From positions 62,001 to 126,000 of the forward strand of contig JADDMT010000002.1 of the NCBI GenBank assembly GCA_021401465.1: DNA of 64,000 nucleotides, given 5' to 3'. The stretch comes from Teratosphaeria epicoccoides (Eukaryota > Ascomycota > Dothideomycetes > Mycosphaerellales > Teratosphaeriaceae). How positions within the stretch are numbered: the first letter of the stretch is position 1; each line of letters begins with the position of its first letter. Of the stretch, positions 21,401 to 30,627 are shown in pieces. The position numbers were made by a program, and so were the translations under genes. The notes beneath the pieces were generated by a model. The model made no database searches and had not been told where the DNA came from. It saw only the letters and a program-made list of their open reading frames with translations.

Positions 21401-21840
21401 GCGGTCAGTGTCTTGCGTGGGTGGGGCGTGATGTTAGTGGCAGTTGCAACTTCCTCCTCTTCTTCCACCTCCTCGTCATTGCCAAATCTCACATGCTTTG
21501 ACCGAACTTCTATGACATCGACTTCATCCTCCATGATCGCGTCATCATGCTGGGTTGTGGCCCGATGGTGGGCAGCTAAGTCGGCCTGCAACTCATCCTG
21601 CTCCAGCGCTTGCTCTTCGACGATGGTCTCTGGCTCGGCGCTGGCTGGCTTCTTGGGCCTGCCGCGTCCCTTCTTTTGCCGCTTGTTGACCGCGCTTGCT
21701 GTGCTCTGACTCGATGACGGTCGTTCAGATGCATTGGAGGCATCACTGTGTCTCCTCTTGCGCCCAGATGCGCGTGTGGGCTTCTCAGGGAGAGGCTGAC
21801 TGGAGGGAGCTGCCTTCGTGCGCGTCCCTTTAGGCGGCAT
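18472..21840 (-). CDS. Large nuclear coiled-coil protein with an AT-hook-like N-terminus
   Basis: Single-exon protein of 1122 aa starting MPPKGTRTKAAPSSQ. Residues 1-70 are basic with GRKRRHSD and a KKGRGRPKKPAS segment, which resembles a nuclear localisation signal plus an AT-hook. An acidic linker (EEVEEEEEV) follows, then a short conserved-looking block (MKIMRRATMSPAGG, FTQDDVDGTPLTQIFQFAP). From about residue 210 to 1050 the sequence is almost uninterrupted heptad coiled coil rich in Glu, Leu and Gln. The last 70 residues turn into Ser-rich then Gly/Arg/Lys-rich tail (GGRKGRGRKGKRAMDSG). I do not recognise a named orthologue. The composition suits a nuclear structural or spindle protein (inference). 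Confidence 0.88.
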   Translation of the reverse strand: MPPKGTRTKAAPSSQPLPEKPTRASGRKRRHSDASNASERPSSSQSTASAVNKRQKKGRGRPKKPASAEPETIVEEQALEQDELQADLAAHHRATTQHDDAIMEDEVDVIEVRSKHVRFGNDEEVEEEEEVATATNITPHPRKTLTAMKIMRRATMSPAGGSKRQHTISRASLPAVFTQDDVDGTPLTQIFQFAPLSAVLDERIRRRLRRNRLSEEQNELEDLAKRDRRATSELEKLKQEAYDKNQQIEELTFQLEAQRQNAIDLSDDAEEHEKVYELEAEVAELKQELAAHISSHRLEDHIEIEPDSNMMVLDTHEGVEYPQLPQKVIDRYETKGDVSVITTTKTTGSRKSLSQATAAWENEREEYRSAIAVFSQEVNEARAALEILRIELNGLGFGIADKQDGYLHILQSIRESFAHIREFLDDELPDTVPENASSSDLVGILVASCKNFVQQLRVHQEDLSNKDTIIADLGSQVNGLIEHLAEAKIRRDTLEEQWRKLDVDNESKDRSIDELEEELIAASARVEELEHELAVKKQEASTLGNDHQQAISSIEKLTISLENYRNEETRLQDLITRMEKEHRETISKMAKEREETVEDLETKLEAETELRNKAEELTQERQTEITRMEILVEQTTTERDELQQTLDAVKIERDTEFKAREAAEAEVEQKDGNIEDLETRVTRLEEELQDLNTTLGQLRQINESEQTQREAAEEELDDRNVQLEESKEKLLSMGKEANELRLKLHAVQQEHDKHVKELETAASDRDEQYQKAIAEEVARRETADELAQERALQITELQTKLEEVELQMRDALAERDARIAELETESAEKSEDIEGLKLDLTSAENDLDNERTKFLDIKEESEASIRALQDTIERHEATIHQLQEQEITLTDLHNSEIEDRNAQIADLHGEIEELGAVKTKLELDKASLERRVEAEAEALLLLQNEKEDEIDNLNDQLREKQEKVVIVEQKAVEADARWQEVLDAKDEELENVKLQVEEQTTTTTTATDQLKNLLAQYKAYIIRSSGTIRSLQQQYANALAAGEEEGNAQIADGDAVFAELNSIDVEGLMAKTVTTKKTVVSQSSASASSSSQGGRKGRGRKGKRAMDSGIGMDGEDEAVLPA

Positions 21841-23075
21841 GTTGTCGTGTGCTGTGTTTGCTTATGACGCTTCTCGGCGCGGGTCTTTGGATATTTGTGA
21901 TGCGTGTCGAGATGCGCAGATGAGTAATGTATCGTGTCGTCAAGCAGCCATTGACCAAGAAGCCGTGTTGATAGTAGAAGATGTTGATGGAAATGGCTCA
22001 GTCAATGTTTCTCGGTGGCTGGCAGACGCCGTCACACGCGACGTAATCACGCGTCAGCTTTCACTTCTTTGGCACTTGCACCATCATCATTCTGCAGTAG
22101 CACCGTCTTGACCAAGTTTCACTTGATCCATTGCCGCTTTTGACTGCAATGCATTGCCCTTCTTCAGCCACGCCATTGCTCCCATTGGCCCGACCAAGAC
22201 ATACGATCAATGAGCTTGCCTTCACTCTGGCGCGTTTGGTACGCGAGATTCGAAGCGCCGTCATATTCCCGACATGACCTAAATCCAATGCCAGATCTGC
22301 TCAGATCAAATAGTAGGGAATGCTCGGAAGACTTGGAGTTTGGTTTTGCAACCTGAGATCCCGTGGAGTTCATCGATGTCAGTGCTGCCACATAGCTTCG
22401 GAAGGATACAGGTGGTTTCGTCCTGGGTGTGGTCTGTCTGATCCCAGTGGCGGACTTGGCCGGTGGGAGGAGTGTTGGTGTATGTGCGTATGGTGCTGGC
22501 GCATCTTCCAGTCGAGCCAAGCAGCAGCCGTCTCCGGACGTGAGGCTTGTTTCATCGTCAGCTGCTCCATACCTTATCGACGTATCTAGGCCCGGGAATG
22601 GTAGAAAGCACGATCCGCATCAATCGCGTTACAGGCAGGAAGGTGCGATTTCCTGCACGGCTCCAGGCTTGCCTCCATCGAGACATGAGCTCTGAAGCAG
22701 CACCTTCACAGTAGAGCAGGCAAGCGACCCAATTCGATGATTGTGGAAAAGATTATGTGTTCTATGAAGAGCACGCAGCATCTACGTTAGGGCTGTACCC
22801 TGTCAGTGCGGTATACTGACGGTACCTACATGTAATCGCAGATAGGTACCAATACATCATCGGATGCTTGCTTGCACCTTCCTAACTCTAAAGCTACCAT
22901 TGCCAGGAATATAGCGGGGATTACAGAGCTCTCATCACTGAAATCTTCCATACTCTAACCTGCTGCATCTGAGGATAGTTATGGTGCCGGCTCGAGGTAA
23001 GGCTGCTTCGCTCTGGAGTATCTGCCATGAAGCGCCGCCATTCAGCAACACTCATACCCGGCGGTAAAAAAAATC
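21841..23075. other. Divergent intergenic region
   Basis: About 1.2 kb between two divergent starts. Only short, unremarkable open frames on either strand. A run of seven adenines lies four bases before the downstream ATG at 23076. Nothing else stands out. Confidence 0.55.
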
Positions 23076-25078
23076 ATGGGCAACAACAAACGGCAGGCTG
23101 GCCCACAGCGCCGGACAGAAGCAAAAGGTCGCAACCAGTGGAACCAGCATCAGCGCCTTGTCCTACACCTTCTCAACGACAAATTCCGTGGCCTGGATGC
23201 TAAGACACGCTGTTCTGTGTTCAATACATGCTTCAAGAGCCACCTCATGCGGCGCGGCCTTCCTTCTGGGCTTCCTGCGAGAGCTCTCCAGTGCCAGTAT
23301 TCAGAGCGTAACACGAAGCCGTTAGTCTGGGAAGCTATTGTCGCGGAGCCCAGAACAGAAGCGCAGTTCAGGCAACGCCAGCATTTGACGCTGGCGATCA
23401 AGCGGAGGGTTGATGCTATAACAAGCAGAAGACCGACAAATGTTGATCTTGGCGACATCCCTGAGATCGACGGCGACGACGACCTTGATCAAGACAGTTT
23501 TGAAAACATTAGACCAGGAGCAGTGCTCCAGGTCCCCACAACCCCTGCCAAGACCGTCGACCACAATGAATATGAGATCCCAGCAAAGGAGTCTGCGCTG
23601 GGTCGTGTGCGTTCGTCTATTATCACGCGACGCGCGCCAGTAAGCGAGTTTAAGACATCTTCATCGCCGGCGGCAAAGCCTAACAAGGCCGGACCTCAGT
23701 CAAGCCAACGTCGCAAGTCAGTAAAGACCATCAAGCAACAGCGTCTTAGCGGGCCGACTTTGATGGCAACGCCGGAGCAGTTTCGTGAGCTTGCACGTCC
23801 TCCTGTGCCAGTAACGGACAGATTAGCTCACCCTCTATCCTCCGGCGTGCTCTATCGCTATTGGGACGAGCACAGTCGAGGTACGAACCGCGAAAATGGC
23901 TTTGTAGCAGGCTTATACGACCAATGCAACACGGGGATCTATAACTCAAGCTGGAAGAAAACTGCTCCGAAAAGTACCGACCTGGACTGGCTCTTGGTCG
24001 AAAACCACCTCAATCGCAGAGAGAAAGACTCTCCTTTCATCTCAACATCGAATAGCTTACCCTGGATACTGCGTCTAGCTGCGAAGCGTAGGAGTTCGGG
24101 TGCGAAGCATGGCAAGGTAACTCTCATATCGACAGAGAACTTGAACGGCTTCTACCATGTCCCTCCCTACTGGAGGCAATTGATCAGACAACGGTCTTTT
24201 ACAGATGCTGCTTACTACTACGGTGGGCTGCGTGAGTTCTTAGTTTGGCACGAAATTCAGTCAGAGCACATCGTGTGTACCTTTGACGTTGCGCAGCTCT
24301 TTGAGTTTGTAGAACAACTGCCTAGGTTAGGAGCGATCTTGCGACTGGAGATTTTCCACGAAGCACAGAAGTACGAGAAGCTGCAATCCAGGCTTCGAAA
24401 TTTGCACAATGAGCTTGACGAGCACAGCGTTATTGCAATTGGAAAACTGTGTCGATTCATTGGGTTGACTGGAGCAAGCACCGATTGCTTGCAGCATGTA
24501 CTCTCGGACATTATCCAGGTAGATCAAGGCGAAGGTGTATCTCGTTGCCTCTGCTAATGTTTCTCGCGTAGGGTTGGAAGCTAGAGGTACCACGACTCAC
24601 GGACGAGCAATGGCTGGATTTCTCCGTCTACTGGGTCCGCGGCCTCTTGGGCAGCCGTTCAGTCGCAGCCTTCCAGCGACAACAACAGCTGCACGTGTGC
24701 TTTCTGTTCGCCGTCAAGGAAAGTCTAGGTCAGGAAAACATGTTGCACACTGCGGACAGAGTCAGGAAGATGCAGAAGAAGAGCACGGCCGTGGGTCTGG
24801 CGTCGCCGGCGAGGATCTGCGCAGGTGCTTTGCAGGAAGCAGTTGTCGCAGTTCGTGACTACGATAGCATTGTGCAGAGGCGATACAGCCACGCGCTAGA
24901 GTCACTCCTGCCTGGTATCGAGCAGTCGGCGAGTGCAGTAGTCGCTGCGGAGGAAGACCGATTGGAAATTGAGTACGACGAGATCGGAGTGGACTTCGGC
25001 GATGATATTATTGACGAAGACATCGGAGAAGAGATTACGTTCGATGCTGACGGCGAGAATGACCTTTTGGGTCTGTGA
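23076..25078 (+). CDS. DUF7587-like fungal protein of unknown function
   Basis: Two exons, 23076-24518 and 24572-25078, with a 53-nt intron (GTAGAT...GCGTAG, branch CTAAT), giving 649 aa. The splice joins DIIQ to GWKLEVPRLTDEQWLDF in phase 0. Residues 1-110 form a basic helical block (LVLHLLNDKFRGLDAK). A folded segment at about 255-420 reads VLYRYWDEHSRGTNRENGF, DLDWLLVENHLNRR, PFISTSNSLPWILRLAAK and EFLVWHEIQSEHIV; this order matches the domain I know as DUF7587 in Dothideomycetes and black yeasts. The C-terminus is acidic (DDIIDEDIGEEI). The family looks superficially like a toxin-type ADP-ribosyl fold (RYW, S-T-S, FLVWHE), but I only suggest that. Convergent with LOS1 at 250 bp. Confidence 0.85.
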
Positions 25079-25328
25079 GGAACAAGAACCCAAGTCAGAT
25101 AAAAAGCGCGCGGGCTTGGAGGTAGCCTGCGTCGTGTTGATGAGTAAGCTTATCATTTGCTTGGGGTATCTCGCAGTCACGCGCATTCATGTATTCCACT
25201 CCAGCGTGTGACGGGGGTGTATGAAGACCTTGCACAATGCCATCTATCTTGGACAAACGCTCACGTATGTAATCTGTGCATTGGCATCCTCGCTTTGCTC
25301 AGCTATTGGCGGAACCCTCACACCTTGT

Positions 25329-28300
25329 TCACCGCTTGGCCTGCTGCACAAAGCTAGCAAAGAACTTCCTAAACCCAAATGTGTCCTCGCCAATACTGCT
25401 CATATAGCTCGCAATCGCCTCATCACCAGCACCTAGATTCTTCAAGTCACCCTGCAGCTGATTGCGATACACTGCGCCAGTCTTTCGCAGGATCGTCCAC
25501 TGCAGGACCGCAGCTTCCTGGAGCACACTCCGCATTTGTGCGTCGTGCGGGTTCAGGCCGTCTGTCGACAGCAACTTCCAGGGCAAAGGCGCGAATTGAG
25601 AGAGTATGAAGGTGTCGAAACCTGGCAATGTTGGTGCTGCTGCGTTGTTGGAACCGAGAGGAATATCTGGTCCGCCCCAGATTGAGATCATTTTCGACAA
25701 TGCCGAGAAAGCGAGACGAGCGGATTGAGGATCTGAAGGGTCGCACGAGTATTGCGTTAGGGTGTTGAGAAAGGGTTGGAAGTTGCCTTGGTTTGTTGCG
25801 CTGACAAGCACTGGGCCGAGGTCGTTGTTGAGAATGACCAGAATGAAGTTGAGATACTGTTGTTTCAGCTCTTTCAGCTGGATCTCGTCGTCGGTACCAG
25901 CGGTCGGCTGTGACAGGCCAGTGAAGACCCGCGACAAGAGTGGCGATAGTAGCTGATCCAGGATGTCGAAGATCTCGGCCTTGAATCCATACACCACTTG
26001 CCCAAGCGTGCGCAAGAACATCGCCATCTCGTCGTTTGAGCTGGCAGAGGACAGCAGACCATCTATCCATCGCGGGAGCTGCGGAAGGACTTGCGCGCCA
26101 ATGACACCGAGGAAGCGTGAGAAGGCATGCCGAGCTGCGTTGCGGACATCGGACGACTGCCTGAGGGCTTCTAGGGCGGTGAGTGTGGCTTCGCTGGCAC
26201 CGATGAACTCTCCTGATACCTCACTTGGAGGCGGACCGCCTTGTTTGACACCGGGCATCCAGTCCGAGAAGCCATTAGCAACAGAGCCGAACGCCATGAT
26301 GATGTGGTGCACTTGCAAAGTTGCTCTCGCGTCTCCGTTGCGCGCTGTCGGCAAGTGCTGATGCAGATCTGCAGACAGCGGCTCAATGACTGACTTCGCA
26401 ATCGCAACCTTTGTCGCAACTGGAACAGCGGACGTGGATGCAACGGTGCCGATAGCCTCGAATAGCGACAGCTGGCTCGTGAAGGTAGCGTCAGTCGATT
26501 GCACGTTGTCCTCAGAAGACACATCGTCATCGTCATTGTCCTGGGGAAGCTGCGCCTTGATGACCAGCAGATCCCCAACAGCCTGTGCCATTGTCTGCGC
26601 GACATCGCCCAGCTGTGCCCTGAGATGCCGCGCGAAGCGCTGAAACAGGTACCAAGCCCGCAATCGCACCTTCCCGTTATCGCTATGGGCGAAGGTGACG
26701 AAGCTTTCGAGGACTCGAGGTATGCTTGCCGGATTGTGCTCGAAATACTGCACATACCGCACACAGATCTCCAAATACTGGAGCTGGATGGCCGGGTGTG
26801 GGTGAGAAGCGAGATTTGCGTCAACCATCTTGCCCATCATCTCCAGCAAGTTTTGTGATGCGAGCGAGGAAGGAGTGCTCTTTGCATACAGGCCACCATT
26901 CTTGATGGCCAGTTCACCGAAAAGGTACATTTCGTGCATCGCCAGGTCCAGATCCCGCCAATTTGGCTTGTCTCCTGTGTCCAGGCGTGAAAAAGTGCTG
27001 GCTATGATGCGGGTCACAGTGTCGATGTATAGCTGCTCGTCCACGGCGGCCACAGTCTGCTGAAGCACGTATAAACGCTTTCGCAGTTCCTGGAATTCAG
27101 CCTCGTCCGTCGCGTCGTCGTCATCATCACCCCAGCTGGCCGTCTCATCGTACTTCATCTTTACGATGATGGCATCCAGAATGGGCTGCAGCATGCTTGC
27201 GTATTGAGATGAAGACTGGCCCTTGGACTTGACATTCCGCCTCAGCATGGTGAGGAGGTCAGTCATAGATGGGATAACGGCCGAGCAAATCTCATCATAC
27301 TCGTCAGAGAAAAAACGCAGCAAGTGCGGGATGAAGACTTGGAGCAGCTCCTGGGCCTTGCTCTGCGTCTCGCCGTCAATGGTGTCGGCGTCCAGTACCT
27401 TGACGACGTCGAATACCACATTATTGACGAGCTTGGCCACAGTCTCCGCAAGATCAGTGTCGTAGTCAGATGTGTTCCGCATCTGGGATAATGCCGGGCT
27501 TGCAGAAAGCTGCGCAACAATCGTGCTTAGATTCAGGTACCGAATAAGGTCCACCTTGTCATTCGGTGCCATCTTCTTGCCAACCGTCTCTGTAAAGGTA
27601 TCGACGGCCGCATCTCTTGCTCTAGCCTCCTTGCTCTCTGCCGCGAGATTGCCCTGCTGCCCAGCCAAGTCGAGCAGCGCGCTCTGCACAGCACTGTCAA
27701 GCACCAGATTGACATCAATCCAGCTCACCCACTTCGCAATGGTCCTCAAGCACATCTCTGTAATGCCAAGATCGATCTCCCGCCATCTTGATAATATTTC
27801 CTGCCATGTTGCAGCAATCTTGCTGACATCTCTTGCGCGTATGATGTCCTTCAACTCATTGCTCCTCTTCTGCTCTTCTGGTGTCCGTGGGATCATCTGG
27901 TCTGCAATCTCGTCATGGATTGAGCCAATAATCCTGAGGTATACCACACTGCCCGCGGGATTGCTGATTCCAAACGTTCCAGGCTCGCCAGCCAACGACC
28001 GGAAGTCGTCGAAGAAGCTGCTCCATTCTGAAGCATAGAGCGCAGTAAAAAGATACGTGATGGTCTGGGTGAGCTTGTTCTGAATGCTCGCACTGTCCAA
28101 ATTGGACGAGTTCGGCGTATACCATTGCCGTATGTATCCCAACAGCCTCTCTTTGACATATACCAATTTCTGCTGGTCCAATCGCTGTGTCTGCACTGTT
28201 GTGTTGACGATCTCCAAGCACACCACCCTCACTACCTCCGAAGGCGAAGGTGTTCTCGTGAACAGTGTGAGACACACTTGCCAGCCATCCGGGTCCTCGC

Positions 28301-28397
28301 GGAGTTGATTGAGAAAGTTGTATGCTTGGGCCTTGAATTGTTGTTCGGTTTGTGGGTTGAAGGCGATTTCGATGGCTTGCTCCACCTGTGCCTCCAT
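25329..28397 (-). CDS. LOS1: Exportin-T, tRNA nuclear export receptor Los1
   Basis: Los1 is an importin-beta family karyopherin that exports mature tRNA from the nucleus with RanGTP. Single-exon, 1022 aa, normal for the family (about 1000-1100). I start at ATG 28397 (MEAQVEQAIEIAFNP), since the frame further upstream begins only with TTG. The N-terminal HEAT repeats carry the family signature FLNQLREDPDGWQVCL and VVRVVCLEIVNTTVQ, and the second helix pair reads LTQTITYLFTALYASEWSSFF. The middle contains WVSWIDVNLVLD, typical of exportin-T. Helical repeats continue to the end. No intron or frame break is visible. Neighbours give no functional link. Confidence 0.95.
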   Translation of the reverse strand: MEAQVEQAIEIAFNPQTEQQFKAQAYNFLNQLREDPDGWQVCLTLFTRTPSPSEVVRVVCLEIVNTTVQTQRLDQQKLVYVKERLLGYIRQWYTPNSSNLDSASIQNKLTQTITYLFTALYASEWSSFFDDFRSLAGEPGTFGISNPAGSVVYLRIIGSIHDEIADQMIPRTPEEQKRSNELKDIIRARDVSKIAATWQEILSRWREIDLGITEMCLRTIAKWVSWIDVNLVLDSAVQSALLDLAGQQGNLAAESKEARARDAAVDTFTETVGKKMAPNDKVDLIRYLNLSTIVAQLSASPALSQMRNTSDYDTDLAETVAKLVNNVVFDVVKVLDADTIDGETQSKAQELLQVFIPHLLRFFSDEYDEICSAVIPSMTDLLTMLRRNVKSKGQSSSQYASMLQPILDAIIVKMKYDETASWGDDDDDATDEAEFQELRKRLYVLQQTVAAVDEQLYIDTVTRIIASTFSRLDTGDKPNWRDLDLAMHEMYLFGELAIKNGGLYAKSTPSSLASQNLLEMMGKMVDANLASHPHPAIQLQYLEICVRYVQYFEHNPASIPRVLESFVTFAHSDNGKVRLRAWYLFQRFARHLRAQLGDVAQTMAQAVGDLLVIKAQLPQDNDDDDVSSEDNVQSTDATFTSQLSLFEAIGTVASTSAVPVATKVAIAKSVIEPLSADLHQHLPTARNGDARATLQVHHIIMAFGSVANGFSDWMPGVKQGGPPPSEVSGEFIGASEATLTALEALRQSSDVRNAARHAFSRFLGVIGAQVLPQLPRWIDGLLSSASSNDEMAMFLRTLGQVVYGFKAEIFDILDQLLSPLLSRVFTGLSQPTAGTDDEIQLKELKQQYLNFILVILNNDLGPVLVSATNQGNFQPFLNTLTQYSCDPSDPQSARLAFSALSKMISIWGGPDIPLGSNNAAAPTLPGFDTFILSQFAPLPWKLLSTDGLNPHDAQMRSVLQEAAVLQWTILRKTGAVYRNQLQGDLKNLGAGDEAIASYMSSIGEDTFGFRKFFASFVQQAKR

Positions 28398-28513
28398 TCT
28401 CAACCGGTTGTATGGGCGATGTTACATGTGCTCTCTGATGATTTCCTTGACCCGCAGCATGCGCATGCCGCGCGCTCGAGACTCGGCTATTGGTACATGA
28501 TTACTCCATTCTC

Positions 28514-28783
28514 TTAACTGCTTGGCTTGTCAAAGATTGTGCTGGGCGATGAGTCAGTCAGTCTGCCGGATCCGTCGGTCCAGGTAGCAACGTACTGTCT
28601 CAAGCTGATTTCTGACCCCGTGGGAGTTTCTTTGGTGCAACGCTGGTTGGGATAGAAGTCACGCCATCTTCCCTCAGGTGTGTAACTGTATCGAAGAATC
28701 AAGTTGAACTGGTCTCGTGCTTCCGAACGCGTCAAATCCGAACACGAGCCTTCCCAAGCTCCACTGTGGGGTTCTGCAGACAT
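28514..28783 (-). CDS. Small hypothetical protein, doubtful
   Basis: An 89-codon frame from ATG 28783, preceded in frame by a few codons without another ATG. It reads MSAEPHSGAWEGSCSDL, has two cysteines and no motif that I recognise. It lies in the 530 bp between LOS1 and the membrane-protein gene. It could be a last exon, a small gene or chance. Confidence 0.25.
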   Translation of the reverse strand: MSAEPHSGAWEGSCSDLTRSEARDQFNLILRYSYTPEGRWRDFYPNQRCTKETPTGSEISLRQYVATWTDGSGRLTDSSPSTIFDKPSS

Positions 28784-28929
28784 GTGAAGATCCGCACAAT
28801 TCAATGAGCATCGATCGATAGTGTTGAAATAGCCCAGGTCAAGTCAAGGTCAGACGTCATTCGTGAAAGATACGATACATCGTGCGAATGGCATCTTGAC
28901 TGCTCGTCTCAGCCGGAACATTTCCATGT

Positions 28930-30004
28930 CTACCTGGCATCAGGAATCTCAACCTTGGGATACTCAGGATACTCCTCCCTAAACCTCAATCCACCCTTCG
29001 ACCCACTACCTGCAGAGACTGGACTCGCCACCTTGTCCTCCCTTGCCTCTCTCGAACTCATCTGCACCGGTGCTTTGCCACCATTCAACTGAGTAAAAGC
29101 CACAGTCCGAGGTGTCATAGGATTCATCCGTCCAAAGCCGGCAGTGTTTGGCGTCTTCGGCAGATTCAAGAAGATCTGTCGGTTCCTCTCCCATCGCTCT
29201 TCTTTCGAGAGCTCGTCCTGCGTATTGTAGTAGGAGAAAACTTTCTTCATTTCGACTTCCTCTGCGCGGTCGATGGAGCGTTGGTGCTTCTCTTCGGGTG
29301 TGGGACGGAGGGTGGAGTAGAGGGAGAGGCAGAGGTAGGCGAAGAAGAGGATGCTGGAGGCACAGGGTGTCAGCCTAGAACACTTTCTTCCGTGCGATAT
29401 TTATCAAGACTCACATCATAACAATCGTAATCCCATAGCTTGCTCTCGCCTGCATACAAAAGCCCCAATTCCCAGGCTCCGCATGCTTGCAGCCTTTACT
29501 CATCATCCACGGCAACCCATGATTCGGATGTTCGCTGTCGCTCAGATCCGGCGCTGACTGGTTGTGCAAAGCTACAGCATAAAGCACGATTTCAATTGCA
29601 GAGACCACTGTGCTGAGCAGAGGAACCCAGCAATTCATAGTGTACATCACGCTTTTCACCAACAGCAAGAACATGCTAAGCACCGAGATCACGATCTGGT
29701 ATTGCACCAGACTGCTCCAATTGTCAGCATGATCCCATCTTGCGATCCGCGAGCATACTCACAAACTACTCCAGCACAGCGGCACATGCGGCGTTCGGTA
29801 GTTCGCATAATCGTACAGGACCTCATTTGGTGCGCTGTTAAACCCTTGGTCGTAGCCATTCTGCCATAGCTTCGTCCTGTAGCTGTCTCCATCCGCGATA
29901 CCAAAGAGTGTCAGACAGCCCACTGTCAGTGGCAGCTCCAGCAGCATCAAGCCGATGAGGACCTTGCGGAACCGCCACCTGTAAGCGATGAATGGCATAT
30001 GCAT
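28930..30004 (-). CDS. Four-span fungal membrane protein
   Basis: Three exons on the minus strand: 30004-29763, 29711-29415 and 29353-28930. Introns 29762-29712 (GTGAGT...GCAG) and 29414-29354 (GTGAGT...CCAG) both start with the consensus donor. The 320-residue product begins MHMPFIAYRWRFRKVLIG. Hydrophobic segments are near residues 15-35 (LIGLMLLELPLTVGCLTLF), 80-105 (QIVISVLSMFLLLVKSV), 108-130 (VPLLSTVVSAIEIVLYAVAL) and 178-197 (ITIVMIILFFAYLCLSLY), so four membrane passes are likely. The cytoplasmic tail is charged and contains MNPMTPRTVAFTQLNGG. It resembles a tetraspanning fungal family of unknown role; I cannot name it. Splicing restores one continuous hydrophobic protein from three short frames, which supports the model. 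Confidence 0.8.
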
Positions 30005-30627
30005 CTCCCCTTTGAGCCCTACTTTCCCAAGCTCTTTCTATTCGTGACCGCGACGCTCCCGCGCTGTTCCACCCTCGTTGAGATGACTTCGTCTCACGTG
30101 TCGGCCCTCAAGGCCCACAGCAGTCTCCAATCGTGTTTTACGATCCGTCGGCTCCCGTCGCTTCACCAATCTCCAACACTCTGCGAGCTCGATGACCATG
30201 AAGGAGAGATCTCAAGTTCAGGAAAGCTACACCTACCTCGTGACCCGGGACTTATCACGCATGTCCCACCAATGCCGTGCGACCCAGGCGCTTTCCATGC
30301 GCGTGTGGTGCACGAGATGTGAGCGCTTACGCTGCAACTCTCACTGGAAGGATGAAGGTGCATCGGCCAATCAAAAAGTCAATCAGCCTTAAGCTCCATC
30401 ATAGCGGAGGGACCCGTCGTACACCAAGAGCTTAATAGAGCGGTTACCGGGCGTCTAAGCAGAATAAAAAGTGGTTATTGGGCAAATTGTCGAGTTGCGA
30501 CGATTTAGTAATTCGGACCCGAGAAGGTCTTATACCGGCCAAGATGCGAGCGCTGCAGGGTATCTAGAAAGCAAATCAAATATCAAACACAACCAACACC
30601 AGGATGCACTGGCTGATGAACGCTATA
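30005..30627. other. Intergenic region, no gene seen
   Basis: About 620 bp upstream of the four-span membrane protein and downstream of the next minus-strand gene. It is slightly AT-richer near 30420-30620. No supported feature. Confidence 0.5.
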
